From contig JAICWC010000014.1 in assembly GCA_025934995.1 (NCBI GenBank), positions 1 through 39,811 of the forward strand: DNA of 39,811 nucleotides. Direction: 5' to 3'. Both the position numbers and the translations under genes were made by a program. This document shows positions 1-8,514 of the stretch, piece after piece; positions within the stretch are counted from its first letter, which is position 1; the number at the start of each line of letters is the position of its first letter. Source of the DNA: Thermoleophilia bacterium. Its GTDB lineage: Bacteria; Actinomycetota; Thermoleophilia; Gaiellales; Gaiellaceae. The notes beneath the pieces are model-generated. The model was not told where the DNA came from, did no database searches, and saw only the letters and a program-made list of their open reading frames with translations.

Positions 1-11
1 AGGGGGTGGAC

Positions 12-58
12 AAGTGGGGAATCGTGGTTTATCGTGGGGCAAAGTGGGAGAGCGTGGT
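12..58 (+). promoter_or_regulatory. MraZ operator: five GTGG boxes at 10-bp spacing
   Basis: GTGG occurs at 14, 24, 34, 44 and 54, exactly one helical turn apart. Three boxes extend to GTGGG or GTGGGG, and the fourth reads AAAGTGGG. MraZ proteins bind TGGGN-type repeats separated by 5-nt spacers (three in E. coli; AAAGTG-type repeats in mycoplasmas) just upstream of mraZ, so this is very probably the autoregulatory operator of the dcw operon. Five in-phase boxes is more than usual. A further GTGG at 6 is out of register. The window starts here, so more boxes and the core promoter may lie upstream. Confidence 0.85.
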
Positions 59-84
59 GAAGCAACACCGATGGCCCCAAGACG

Positions 85-519
85 ATGCTCCTCGGCGAAT
101 ACGACCACACGATCGACGACAAGAACCGGCTCACGCTGCCGGCCCGTTTCCGGCAGGCGTTCACGAACGGCATCGTCGTGACCCGCGGCATGGACGGGTG
201 CCTCTTCGCCTACACCCCCGAGGACTGGGATCGCCTCGTCCACAGCCGGCTCGCCACGCTCGACCCGCTGCGCAAGGAAGGCCGCCGGATGCAGCGCTTC
301 TTCTTCGCAGGCGCCACGGAGACGGAGCTCGACAAGCAGGGGCGCGTCGGCCTGCCGGCCGCGCTCCTGCAGCACGCGAAGCTCGACCGCGACGTCGTCG
401 TCGCGGGAGTCCACGACCACCTCGAGATCTGGGATCGCGACGCCTGGCGCCGCGAGCTGGCAGAGGTCGAAGGGAGTGCGGAGCATGTTGCCGAACGTCT
501 TGCAGACCAGCGCGACTGA
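85..519 (+). CDS. mraZ: Transcriptional regulator MraZ
   Basis: DNA-binding AbrB-like regulator that heads the division/cell-wall cluster and binds its own promoter. The 144-aa length is normal for the family. Both halves of the duplicated fold carry the DxxxR signature: DDKNR at residues 11-15 followed by LTLPARFR, and DKQGR at 83-87 followed by VGLPA. The start ATG at 85 gives the canonical MLLGEYDHTID N-terminus; an ATG at 71 is out of frame. No good Shine-Dalgarno is visible. The gene overlaps rsmH by 35 nt, so the two are probably translationally coupled. The array of GTGG boxes directly upstream fits autoregulation. Confidence 0.95.
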   Translation: MLLGEYDHTIDDKNRLTLPARFRQAFTNGIVVTRGMDGCLFAYTPEDWDRLVHSRLATLDPLRKEGRRMQRFFFAGATETELDKQGRVGLPAALLQHAKLDRDVVVAGVHDHLEIWDRDAWRRELAEVEGSAEHVAERLADQRD

Positions 520-1444
520 TCACGTCCCCGTCCTCGCCGCCGAGGTTCGCGAGAGCCTCGCCGTGCAGCCCGGGGAGACCGTTCTCGATGCGACGTTCGG
601 CGCCGGCGGGCACTCATCCCTGCTCGTCGCCGACCTGCAGGGGAGCGGCAAGCTGATCGCGGTCGATCGCGACCCGAGCGCGCAGGCGTACTTCGACCGC
701 TTCGCCAAGCGCGCCAGCGGCGTGCAGACGCGCCTGCTGCGCGGCGACTTCGCCGTCGTCCTGCCGCAGCTGGCGGCGAACGGCGTGCGGGTCGACGCGG
801 TGCTGCTCGACCTCGGCGTCTCCTCGATGCAGCTCGACCTTCCCGACCGTGGCTTCTCGTACTCCGTCGACGCGCCGCTCGACATGCGCATGGATCCGTC
901 GCAACAGCTCGACGCGGCGTCGATCGTCAACACGTGGCCCGAGCGCGAGCTGATGGAGATCTTTCGCCGCTACGGCGAGGAGCGCTACGCGAAGCAGATC
1001 GCCCGCGCGATCGTGCGCCGCCGTAAGGAGGAGCCGTTCGAGCGGAGCGGCGCGCTCGTCGACGTGATCAAGAGCGCGATTCCGGCGCCGGCGCGGTTCG
1101 GCGAAGGGCATCCGGCGAAGCGTGTCTTCCAGGCCCTGCGCATCGCCGTCAACGACGAGCTCGGCTCGCTCGAGGAGGCGCTGCCTGCCGCGTTCGAGCT
1201 GCTTCGTCCGGGCGGCCGGCTCGCCGTCATCGCGTTCCATTCACTTGAGGACCGCATCGTCAAGCACTTCCTGCGCGAGCGCGAGCGCGGCTGCACGTGC
1301 CCGCCGGACTTCCCGGTCTGCGTGTGTGGCCACGAGCCCGAGCTGCGCGCGATCCAGCGCCGGCCCATCCGTCCGAGCGGCACCGAGGTCGCCGCGAACC
1401 CACGCGCAGCCTCGGCACGGCTGCGTGCCGCGGTCAAGGCCTGA
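485..1444 (+). CDS. rsmH: 16S rRNA (cytosine(1402)-N(4))-methyltransferase RsmH (MraW)
   Basis: SAM-dependent enzyme that N4-methylates C1402 of 16S rRNA at the ribosomal P site. The SAM-binding motif GAGGH is at residues 39-43, the ribose-binding acidic residue falls in AVDRDP near 61, and the C-terminal half has the family hallmark IAFHSLEDRIVKHF and ends with the RPIRPS...NPRAASARLR tail. Length is 319 aa, as expected. ATG 485 is preferred over GTG 476 because GAAGGGAG lies 9 nt before it. It overlaps mraZ upstream and shares one base with the ftsL start (TGATG). Second gene of the dcw operon, the classical position. Confidence 0.95.
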   Translation: MLPNVLQTSATDHVPVLAAEVRESLAVQPGETVLDATFGAGGHSSLLVADLQGSGKLIAVDRDPSAQAYFDRFAKRASGVQTRLLRGDFAVVLPQLAANGVRVDAVLLDLGVSSMQLDLPDRGFSYSVDAPLDMRMDPSQQLDAASIVNTWPERELMEIFRRYGEERYAKQIARAIVRRRKEEPFERSGALVDVIKSAIPAPARFGEGHPAKRVFQALRIAVNDELGSLEEALPAAFELLRPGGRLAVIAFHSLEDRIVKHFLRERERGCTCPPDFPVCVCGHEPELRAIQRRPIRPSGTEVAANPRAASARLRAAVKA

Positions 1445-1806
1445 TGGCCGCACTCGACTGGTTCGGTCCCGAAGTCGCGGCGCCGGCCGCGCGGCCGGCC
1501 CGGCCGGCGCGACCACGCACTCGTGCTCGCTCGCAGCGCCGCGTCCGCGGGGGCATCGCCTGGATCGCCGCCTTCGGCGTCGTGCTGGCGGGGGTCGTGG
1601 CGCTGAACGTCGCCGTCCTACGCGTCAACATGCAGGTGAGCAGGCTCGACAAGGCGCAGATCGAACTACAAGCGCAGAACCAGGCGCTCGCGTCCCAGGT
1701 CTCGAGCGCAGCCTCCGCCCAACGGATCGAGCAAGCAGCCCACCGACTCGGCTATGTCCCAGCGCCGGCGACCGACACCAGCTACCTCGAGCTCCCGCAG
1801 AAATAG
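1444..1806 (+). CDS. ftsL: Cell division protein FtsL
   Basis: Small bitopic divisome protein, expected to form a complex with FtsB/DivIC-type and FtsQ proteins and to activate the FtsWI synthase. It is 120 aa: a basic, Pro/Arg-rich cytoplasmic tail (1-37), one transmembrane helix (about 38-60), a heptad-like coiled coil (about 61-95), and the FtsL-typical end RIEQAAHRLGYV. The sequence family is poorly conserved, so the call rests on topology plus position between rsmH and ftsI. The ATG overlaps the rsmH stop, and the last 53 nt overlap the annotated start of ftsI. Confidence 0.85.
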   Translation: MAALDWFGPEVAAPAARPARPARPRTRARSQRRVRGGIAWIAAFGVVLAGVVALNVAVLRVNMQVSRLDKAQIELQAQNQALASQVSSAASAQRIEQAAHRLGYVPAPATDTSYLELPQK

Positions 1807-3481
1807 CGGCGTCGCGCGAGTCGTGAACTCGCGCATCCGGCTGCTCCTGCTCTGCGTCCTGCTCGTCTTCGGAGCATTGCTGGCGCGCGCGTCGTGGATC
1901 GCGACTGTGCGCGCGTCATCGCTCTCGCGGCTGGCCGTCGGACAGGCGACTGCGCCCGTCGTCCTCCCCGCCGGGCGGGGAACGATCTTCGACAGCATGG
2001 GCGTCCCGCTCGCCCTGGGCGAGCAGGCGACGACCGTTTATGCGGATCCGAGCGAGGTGACGAATCCGCTGCGGGAGTCGCTTCGCATCGCATCCGTCCT
2101 CGGCCTGAAGCCGAACGCCGTCTATCGCGCTCTGCGGACGCCGCACACGCACTTCGTCTACGTCGCGCGCAAGGCCGACCCGACGACGGCGACGAAGCTC
2201 GCGAGGCTGAAGCTCGCCGGCCTGCATTTCTACGGCGAAGAGCGGCGCGTGTACCCGCAGAAATCCGTCGCCGCGCAGGTGCTCGGATACGCGGGGCTCG
2301 ACAACAAGGGCCTCGCCGGGCTCGAGCTCGAGCTGAACAGCGATCTCACCGGCCGCGACGGCAGCCAGACGCTCGTACGCGATCCCTTCGGGCAGGCGAT
2401 CTCGATCCGGAACTATGTGCCGCCGCGGCACGGGCGCTCGGCGTTCCTCACGATCGACTCCCGCATCCAGAGCAACGCCGAGCAGGTGCTGCGCGCGACC
2501 GTGTCCAAATGGCACGCGAAGGATGCGACCGCGATCGTCCTCGATCCGCGCACGGGCGCGATCCTCGCCATGGCGGAGGCGCCGAATTACGACGCCAACT
2601 CGTTCTCCAGCGCGTACTCGCATCATCTGACCGTGAACCGCGCGGTCAGCGACGTGTACGAGCCCGGCTCGGTCTTCAAGGTCGTCACGATCGCGGGCGC
2701 ACTGTCCGAGCATCTCGTCACGCCGCAGACGAAGTTCACGCTCCCGCCGACGATCCGCGTCGCCGACCGCACGATTCACGACGCCGAGGACCGGGGGACC
2801 GAGACGATGACGGTCGCTCAGATCCTCCAGAAGTCGTCCAACGTCGGCGTCGACACGATCGCGATCAAGTACCTCGGCGAGTCGCGGCTCAAGAAGTGGA
2901 TCAAGCAGTTCGGCTTCGGCCAGAAGACGGGCGTCGACTATCCGGGCGAGAGCCCGGGGCTGCTCCCGTCCTACTGGTCCGGCTCGACGATCGGGAACGT
3001 GCCCATCGGGCAGGGCGTGTCGGTGACGGCGCTGCAGCTCGCATCCGTGTACGGAGCGATCGCGAACAAGGGCATGTGGGTGCAGCCTCACCTCGTCGAC
3101 CACGTGCAGGGCGAGCAGCCGCCGAAGCCGAAGACGCGGCGGATCCTGTCGCGCCGGGTCGACCACACGCTCGTGCAGATGCTGAAGGGCGTCGTCTCCG
3201 ATACGGGAACCGCCGAGGCCGCGTCGATCCCCGGCTACACCGTCGCCGGCAAGACCGGCACCGCACAGAAGCCTGGGCCCCACGGCTACGAGGCGGGCAA
3301 GTACGAGGCGACGTTCGTCGGCATGGTGCCGGCGGCCAATCCGCGCCTCGTCGTGCTCGTCACCGTCGACGAGCCGCAGCTCGCGATCTTCGGCGGCGTC
3401 GTCGCAGCGCCGGCGTTCGCGCAGATCGCCGGCTTCGACCTGCAGTACCTCGAAGTGCCTCCGGATCAGGCCGTTCGCTAG
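1754..3481 (+). CDS. ftsI: Septal peptidoglycan transpeptidase FtsI (class B PBP)
   Basis: Membrane-anchored DD-transpeptidase that cross-links septal peptidoglycan with FtsW. One transmembrane helix (about 28-48) follows an Arg-rich tail, then the PBP dimer domain and the transpeptidase. All three penicillin-binding motifs are intact: SVFK at 306-309 (nucleophile Ser306), SSN at 361-363 and KTG at 500-502. No PASTA domains are present, unlike many Gram-positive PBPs. Length is 575 aa. The start is uncertain: ATG 1754 overlaps ftsL by 53 nt, while GTG 1823 would give a cleaner N-terminus just before the membrane helix. Its TAG stop is part of a candidate -10 box for murE. Confidence 0.95.
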   Translation: MSQRRRPTPATSSSRRNSGVARVVNSRIRLLLLCVLLVFGALLARASWIATVRASSLSRLAVGQATAPVVLPAGRGTIFDSMGVPLALGEQATTVYADPSEVTNPLRESLRIASVLGLKPNAVYRALRTPHTHFVYVARKADPTTATKLARLKLAGLHFYGEERRVYPQKSVAAQVLGYAGLDNKGLAGLELELNSDLTGRDGSQTLVRDPFGQAISIRNYVPPRHGRSAFLTIDSRIQSNAEQVLRATVSKWHAKDATAIVLDPRTGAILAMAEAPNYDANSFSSAYSHHLTVNRAVSDVYEPGSVFKVVTIAGALSEHLVTPQTKFTLPPTIRVADRTIHDAEDRGTETMTVAQILQKSSNVGVDTIAIKYLGESRLKKWIKQFGFGQKTGVDYPGESPGLLPSYWSGSTIGNVPIGQGVSVTALQLASVYGAIANKGMWVQPHLVDHVQGEQPPKPKTRRILSRRVDHTLVQMLKGVVSDTGTAEAASIPGYTVAGKTGTAQKPGPHGYEAGKYEATFVGMVPAANPRLVVLVTVDEPQLAIFGGVVAAPAFAQIAGFDLQYLEVPPDQAVR

Positions 3482-3484
3482 GCT
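3479..3484 (+). promoter_or_regulatory. Candidate leaderless -10 box for murE, overlapping the ftsI stop
   Basis: TAGGCT begins with the ftsI stop codon TAG and lies 8 nt before the murE ATG at 3493. No Shine-Dalgarno precedes murE. The same TAnnnT-plus-short-spacer arrangement occurs before eleven other genes in this window. It may be an internal promoter giving a leaderless murE transcript. Confidence 0.45.
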
Positions 3485-3492
3485 CGCCGCCG

Positions 3493-4866
3493 ATGAAACT
3501 CGAGCGTCTGGTCGCCGCGCTCGACCCTGTGGACGTCAAAGGAAACGCTGCGGTCGAGATCGCCGACCTCGCATACGACGCGCGCGCGGCGACGCCCGGC
3601 TCGCTCTTCTTCGCCGTCCGCGGAATGCGAGCCGACGGCCACGACTTCACCCTGCAGGCCGCCGGGAACGGTGCCGCGGCGCTCGTCGTCGAGCGCGCGC
3701 TCGACCTCGACGTGCCACAGGTCGTCGTCCGCGATTCGCGCACCGCAATGGCGGTCGCCGCCGACGAGTTCTTCGAGCACCCCACGCAGGAGCTCGAAGT
3801 CGTCGGCGTCACCGGGACGAGCGGCAAGACGACGACGTCGTTCCTCCTCTTCGCGATCCTTGCAGCCGCCGGCCGACGGCCGGGTTTGATCGGCACGGTC
3901 GAGGCGCGCATCGGCGGAGAGCGCCGCGGAGTCACGCGCACGACGCCGGAGGCGATCGACCTGCAGCGGCTGTTCCGCGAGATGCTCGACGTCGGCGACC
4001 GCTCGTGCGCGATGGAGGCCTCGTCGCATGCGTCCGCGCTCCATCGTCTCGATCACACGCGTTTCCGCACGCTCGTGTTCACGAACCTCAGCCAGGACCA
4101 CCTCGACCTGCACGGCGACATGGAGTCGTACTTCCAGGCCAAGCGCCGGCTCTTCCACGCCGAGCCGCGACCGGTGGCCGTCGTCAACGTCGGCGACGAG
4201 TACGGACGCCGGTTGGCCGACGAGCTCCCCGACGCGATCACGTTCAGCTACGAGCGCGACGCCGGACTGCTCGACGGAATCGACCTGAAGCTGCGCGGGC
4301 GTTTCAACGTCGAGAACGCACTCGGCGCGCTCCTCTCCGCGCGCGCTCTGGGGATCGACGACGACGCGATCAAGCGCGGCATCGAAAACGTCCGCGGCGT
4401 CCCCGGCCGCTTCGAGGCGGTCGACGAGGGGCAGCCGTTCCACGTGATCGTCGACTACGCACACAAGCCGGGCGCGCTCGAGAACGTCCTGCGGGCCGCG
4501 CGCGAGCTCGCTTCCGGCAACCGGGTCATCTGCGTGCTCGGTGCGGGCGGCGACCGGGACCGCGGCAAGCGACCGGTCATGGGGCGGATCGCGACCGAGC
4601 TCGCCGACGTCACGATCGTCACGTCCGACAATCCCCGCAGCGAGGATCCCGAGCAGATCATCACGGAGATCGTCGTCGGCACGGTCGGACACGTCGAGGT
4701 CGAGACCGACCGCGCCGCCGCGATTGCGCGCGCGATCGCGCTCGCGCACGACGGCGACGTCGTCCTGATCGCGGGCAAGGGCGCCGAGCAGGGGCAGGAG
4801 TACGCCGACCGAGTGATTCCGTTCGACGACCGTCAGGCGGCGCGCGACGTGCTGGTCGCCAAGTGA
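3493..4866 (+). CDS. murE: UDP-MurNAc-tripeptide synthetase MurE (meso-DAP type)
   Basis: Cytoplasmic ATP-dependent ligase that adds the third amino acid to UDP-MurNAc-L-Ala-D-Glu. P-loop GTSGKTTT is at 108-115. The substrate-specificity motif is DNPR at 379-382 (followed by SEDP), the signature of meso-diaminopimelate rather than lysine enzymes, so A1gamma-type peptidoglycan is predicted. At 457 aa it is shorter than typical MurE (about 480-500); the missing segment lies in the central domain just before the GRFNVENALGAL motif. It starts 11 nt after ftsI and its stop overlaps the GTG of murF. Confidence 0.95.
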   Translation: MKLERLVAALDPVDVKGNAAVEIADLAYDARAATPGSLFFAVRGMRADGHDFTLQAAGNGAAALVVERALDLDVPQVVVRDSRTAMAVAADEFFEHPTQELEVVGVTGTSGKTTTSFLLFAILAAAGRRPGLIGTVEARIGGERRGVTRTTPEAIDLQRLFREMLDVGDRSCAMEASSHASALHRLDHTRFRTLVFTNLSQDHLDLHGDMESYFQAKRRLFHAEPRPVAVVNVGDEYGRRLADELPDAITFSYERDAGLLDGIDLKLRGRFNVENALGALLSARALGIDDDAIKRGIENVRGVPGRFEAVDEGQPFHVIVDYAHKPGALENVLRAARELASGNRVICVLGAGGDRDRGKRPVMGRIATELADVTIVTSDNPRSEDPEQIITEIVVGTVGHVEVETDRAAAIARAIALAHDGDVVLIAGKGAEQGQEYADRVIPFDDRQAARDVLVAK

Positions 4867-6047
4867 TCCCGCTGCCGCTGGACGAGCTGCGGGGGCTCGG
4901 TCGGATCGAGGGCGACGCGGAGAGCGTCACCGGCGTGCAGATCGATTCGCGCCGCGTGCAGCAGGGTGAACTCTTCGTCGCGGTTCGCAGCGGCGTCGCA
5001 TACCTCGACGACGCACGTGCGCGCGGCGCCTCGGCCACGCTCGTCCCGGAGGACGACTTCGCGGCGCTCGCGGCGATCGGCCGCGCCGCCCGTTCACGTT
5101 TCGAGGCACGCGTCGTCGCGATCACCGGCTCCGTCGGCAAGACGTCGACGAAGGACATCCTCACGGCGCTTCTACGCGCGACCGGCGCCGATGTCGTCGC
5201 AGCGGAAGACGGGTACAACAACGAGATCGGGCTGCCGCTGACGTTGTGCCGCGTCGAGCGCGAGACCGACGTCGTGGTGACGGAGATGGGGATGCGCGGG
5301 CTCGGCCAGATCCGCGCGCTGGCGGAGATAGCACGGCCGCACATCGGCCTGATCACGTCGATCGCACCGGTGCATCTGGAGCTGCTCGGGAGCATCGAGA
5401 ACATCGCCCGGGCGAAAGCGGAGCTGCTCGAGGTCGCCGAGATCGGCATCGTCCCGGCGGACGAGCCTCTGCTCGCGTCGTACGGCGCGCACACTTTCGA
5501 ACGACACGCGCCGGAGATCCGCGACGGGCACGCAATCGTCGACGGCGTCGAGTTCGACTTCGCCGCCCGCCACCAGGCGCAGAACGCCGCCGCCGCCCTC
5601 GCCGTTCTCGACACGCTGGGGTACGAGCGGCCGCGGGGCATCGTCGAGGTGACGTTCTCGCGGTGGCGCTCGCAGGAGACGGAGCTTCCCGGCGGCGGCC
5701 TCCTGATCAACGACGCGTGGAATGCGAACCCGGTCGCGATGCGGGCCGCGCTCGCGCATCTCCGGGACTGCGCCGCCGGCAGACGCACAGTTGCGATCCT
5801 TGGCGACATGGCGGAGCTGGGTGCGGCGGCGCCGCGCTTCCACGAGGAGATCGCGCGCGAGCTCGGAAGTGTGGACGTCGTGATCGGCGTCGGCGAGCTT
5901 GCGCGCGGCTACGCCCCGGAGGCGTGGGCGGCGACGGCCGACGAGGCGGTCGCGCTGGCGCGCGAGCTCGTACGGCCCGGGGACGTCGTGCTCGTGAAGG
6001 GCTCGCGGTCGGTCGGTCTCGAGATCGTCGCGGAGGCGCTGGCATGA
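4863..6047 (+). CDS. murF: UDP-MurNAc-tripeptide:D-Ala-D-Ala ligase MurF
   Basis: Adds D-Ala-D-Ala to complete the muramyl pentapeptide. P-loop ITGSVGKTST lies at about 87-96, and the adenine-side motif QAQNAAAALAVLDTLG and the C-terminal LINDAWNANPVAMRAAL are typical of MurF. It is 394 aa against a usual 430-460: the central domain is abridged before the QNAAAAL motif. The GTG start at 4863 overlaps the murE stop (GTGA), and its own stop overlaps the mraY start (ATGA), so tight translational coupling is likely on both sides. Confidence 0.93.
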   Translation: MIPLPLDELRGLGRIEGDAESVTGVQIDSRRVQQGELFVAVRSGVAYLDDARARGASATLVPEDDFAALAAIGRAARSRFEARVVAITGSVGKTSTKDILTALLRATGADVVAAEDGYNNEIGLPLTLCRVERETDVVVTEMGMRGLGQIRALAEIARPHIGLITSIAPVHLELLGSIENIARAKAELLEVAEIGIVPADEPLLASYGAHTFERHAPEIRDGHAIVDGVEFDFAARHQAQNAAAALAVLDTLGYERPRGIVEVTFSRWRSQETELPGGGLLINDAWNANPVAMRAALAHLRDCAAGRRTVAILGDMAELGAAAPRFHEEIARELGSVDVVIGVGELARGYAPEAWAATADEAVALARELVRPGDVVLVKGSRSVGLEIVAEALA

Positions 6048-7054
6048 CCCGGGTCCTGGTCGCCGGGCTGATCGCGCTGATCGTGTCGATCATCGTCGGC
6101 CCGCGCTTCATCGAGTTCCTGCGCGCGAACGAGTTCGGGCAGCACATCCGCGAGGACGGACCGGAGCATCACATGAGCAAGCAGGGAACGCCGACGATGG
6201 GCGGCTTGATGATCCTCTTCGCCGCGACGATCGGCTTCCTGCCGATGACGCACTTCAGGCTGCAGGCGCTGACGGTGTTCTTCGTCACGCTCGCGTGCGG
6301 CGCCATCGGGTTCCTCGACGACTTCATCAAGCTCACGCATCGCCGCTCCCTCGGGCTGAACGGACGGTGGAAGATGCTGCTGCTCGCGTGCGTCACCGCC
6401 GTCGTCGCGGTCGTCGCGCACCACCTGAAGCTGAGCACAGACGTGTACATCCCGGTCGCGGACGTCTCGATCCCGCTCTCGTACGCGTGGTATCCGTTCC
6501 TCTTCCTGATCATCGCCGGCGCCTCGAACGGCACGAACCTCGCGGACGGTGTCGACGGGCTCGCAGCAGGGACCGGGATCATCGCCATCTTCACGTTCAC
6601 GGCGATGATGATCGTGTCGTTCGTCCGCTCCTCGACGAACCCCGCGCACCGCAACCTGACGAAGCTCGATCTGGCCGTCATCGGCGCGGCGCTGATCGGT
6701 GCCGCGATCGGCTTCCTCTGGTACAACGCGCACCCCGCCGAGGTGATCATGGGCGACACCGGCTCGATGGCGTTCGGAGGCGCGATCGCGACGTTCGCGA
6801 TCATGACGAAGACGGAGGTGCTGCTCATCTTCATCGGCGGCATCTTCGTCATCGAGGCAATCTCCGTGATGATCCAGGTCGTCGCCTTCAAGTACTTCGG
6901 CCGACGCGTGTTCCTGATGGCTCCGATCCATCACCACTTCGAGATGAAGGCGTGGTCCGAGACGAAGATCATGGTGCGCTTCTGGATCGTCGCCGGCATC
7001 GTCGGCGCGGCGGGGTTCGCGCTCTTCTACCGCTACTACTTCGGCCAGAGGTGA
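6044..7054 (+). CDS. mraY: Phospho-N-acetylmuramoyl-pentapeptide transferase MraY
   Basis: Polytopic membrane enzyme making lipid I from UDP-MurNAc-pentapeptide and undecaprenyl phosphate. 336 aa with about ten transmembrane helices. The catalytic and substrate loops are intact: the aspartate pair D92-D93 in GFLDDF, NLADGVDGLA with D168 and D171, GDTGSMAFGG, and the histidine cluster PIHHHFE near the C-terminus. The ATG overlaps the murF stop. Its stop overlaps the GTG of a small ORF that here separates mraY from murD. Confidence 0.96.
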   Translation: MTRVLVAGLIALIVSIIVGPRFIEFLRANEFGQHIREDGPEHHMSKQGTPTMGGLMILFAATIGFLPMTHFRLQALTVFFVTLACGAIGFLDDFIKLTHRRSLGLNGRWKMLLLACVTAVVAVVAHHLKLSTDVYIPVADVSIPLSYAWYPFLFLIIAGASNGTNLADGVDGLAAGTGIIAIFTFTAMMIVSFVRSSTNPAHRNLTKLDLAVIGAALIGAAIGFLWYNAHPAEVIMGDTGSMAFGGAIATFAIMTKTEVLLIFIGGIFVIEAISVMIQVVAFKYFGRRVFLMAPIHHHFEMKAWSETKIMVRFWIVAGIVGAAGFALFYRYYFGQR

Positions 7055-7305
7055 CCGGCACCGCCGCGATCCTCGGCGCCGACATCGCGCGTGCGGCACT
7101 CGCTGAGCTCGGCGACTTCGACGAGATCGTCATCTTCGAGTCGTCCATCGACGAGCTCGAGCGCCTGGTCGCCGAGCTGGCCGACCCGCGCCTCGACTAC
7201 CTGCTCGGCGAGCTGCCCGTCCTGCCGCTGCCGGACGCGAGCGTGGACCGCCTGATCGGCGGTCCTCCGGACGATCCGGAAGTCGCCAGGGTCACGCGCA
7301 CGTAG
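7051..7305 (+). CDS. Small methyltransferase-like ORF between mraY and murD
   Basis: 84-aa protein starting at GTG 7051 in a GTGA overlap with mraY and ending 15 nt before murD. It is acidic and shows alpha/beta Rossmann-like periodicity. The segment LDYLLGELPVLPLPDASVDR (about 49-68) resembles the motif II-IV region of class I SAM methyltransferases (typically ...GDaexLPfpDaSfDxV). No glycine-rich SAM loop of the GxGxG type is present, so catalysis is unlikely. I infer a vestigial or repurposed methyltransferase half-domain. The coupling to mraY argues that it is translated. Function is unknown; most dcw clusters have nothing at this position. Confidence 0.7.
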   Translation: MTGTAAILGADIARAALAELGDFDEIVIFESSIDELERLVAELADPRLDYLLGELPVLPLPDASVDRLIGGPPDDPEVARVTRT

Positions 7306-7320
7306 GGCGAATAGAGCGGC

Positions 7321-8514
7321 ATGTCGGAAGACTGGCTGCCTCGGCGTGCCCTCGTCGTCGGGCTCGCGCGCTCCGGGCGCGCGGCCGTCGCCGCGTTGGA
7401 GCAGCGCGGGGTCGAGGTCGTGGCCGTCGACCGCGACCTCGGCAACGACGGGCCGGCAGCCGCGGCCGATGTCGATCTGCTCGTCAAGAGCCCGGGCGTC
7501 CCCGGCGAGGCGCCGGTCGTCGCCGCCGCCCGCAGGCGTGGCGTTCCCGTGTGGAGCGAGGTCGAGCTCGGGTACCGGCTGCTCGGCGGGGCGCCGTTCT
7601 ACGGCGTCACCGGGACGAACGGCAAGACGACGACCAGCGAGCTGCTCGGCGCCATCCTGCGCGCCGCCGGGCGGCGTGTCGAGGTGGCGGGCAACGTCGG
7701 CACGGCGCTGACCGAGGTGGCGGAGCGGATCGAGCCCGGCGCATCGGTCGTCTGCGAGCTCTCGAGCTTCCAGCTCGAGGACGTGCACACGCTCGCCTGC
7801 GACGTCGCCGTCCTGCTCAACATCGAGCCCGACCATCTCGATCGCCACGGCTCGCTCGAGGCGTACCGCAACGCGAAGCTCCGGATCTTCGAGCGCGCCC
7901 GCGCCAAGGTCGCGCCGCGCGGCTTCGGAATCGAGGACGCGATCGAGTTCGCGGGCGACGACCCGCTGCCGGCCGAGCCGCGCATTCCCGGCGCGCACAA
8001 CCGGGAGAATGCCGCCGCTGCGACCGCTGCCGCACGTGCCGCGGGCGTCGGCGACGAGGCGATCGCGGAGGCGCTCCGCACATTCGCCGGCGTGCCGCAC
8101 CGGCTCGAGCTCGTGCGCGAGCTGCACGGCATCCGTTACGTCAACGACTCGAAGGCGACGAACACTGCGGCCGCCCGTCGCGGCGTCGCCGCGTACGACG
8201 AGCCGCTGCACCTGATTCTCGGCGGCTCGCTCAAAGGCGAGGACTTCGGGCCGTTCGCGCGCGAACTGCCGGCGAACATCCGGACGATCCATCTGATCGG
8301 AGAGGCGACGGACGAGCTCGCAGACGCGCTCGACAGCGCAGGCTGGTCGTACGACCGCGACGGCGATCTCGCGAGCGCCGTCGTGCACGCGTCGTCGCTT
8401 GCGCACGACGGCGACGTCGTCCTGCTCTCGCCGGCGTGCGCGAGCTACGACCAGTTCGACAACTTCGAGCAGCGCGGCGCCGCATTCCGCCGCTTCGTGG
8501 AGCAGTTGTCATGA
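7321..8514 (+). CDS. murD: UDP-MurNAc-L-alanine:D-glutamate ligase MurD
   Basis: Adds D-Glu to UDP-MurNAc-L-Ala. N-terminal Rossmann UDP-binding domain (VVGLARSGRAA at 12-22), P-loop GTNGKTTT at 98-105, ELSSFQLE with the conserved SSFQL, the LNIEPDHLDRHGS motif, and VNDSKATNTAA in the C-terminal domain. Only 397 aa against about 440-450 normally: the part between the AKLRIF helix and GAHNRENAAAA is some 40 residues shorter than usual. The ATG at 7321 follows a 15-nt gap and its stop overlaps the ftsW start (ATGA). Confidence 0.95.
   Translation: MSEDWLPRRALVVGLARSGRAAVAALEQRGVEVVAVDRDLGNDGPAAAADVDLLVKSPGVPGEAPVVAAARRRGVPVWSEVELGYRLLGGAPFYGVTGTNGKTTTSELLGAILRAAGRRVEVAGNVGTALTEVAERIEPGASVVCELSSFQLEDVHTLACDVAVLLNIEPDHLDRHGSLEAYRNAKLRIFERARAKVAPRGFGIEDAIEFAGDDPLPAEPRIPGAHNRENAAAATAAARAAGVGDEAIAEALRTFAGVPHRLELVRELHGIRYVNDSKATNTAAARRGVAAYDEPLHLILGGSLKGEDFGPFARELPANIRTIHLIGEATDELADALDSAGWSYDRDGDLASAVVHASSLAHDGDVVLLSPACASYDQFDNFEQRGAAFRRFVEQLS

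Noticed and set aside
1894-3490. Very long open frames antisense to or out of frame with dcw genes (for example the frame preceding murE, and minus-strand frames of over 400 codons)
   Set aside because: They are Arg/Ala/Pro-rich shadows caused by high GC content, lack recognisable domains, and are covered by genes with intact catalytic motifs.
7303-7320. A leaderless-type -10 box before murD
   Set aside because: TAGGGC and TAGAGC occur but neither fits TAnnnT; murD probably relies on coupling with the upstream small ORF.
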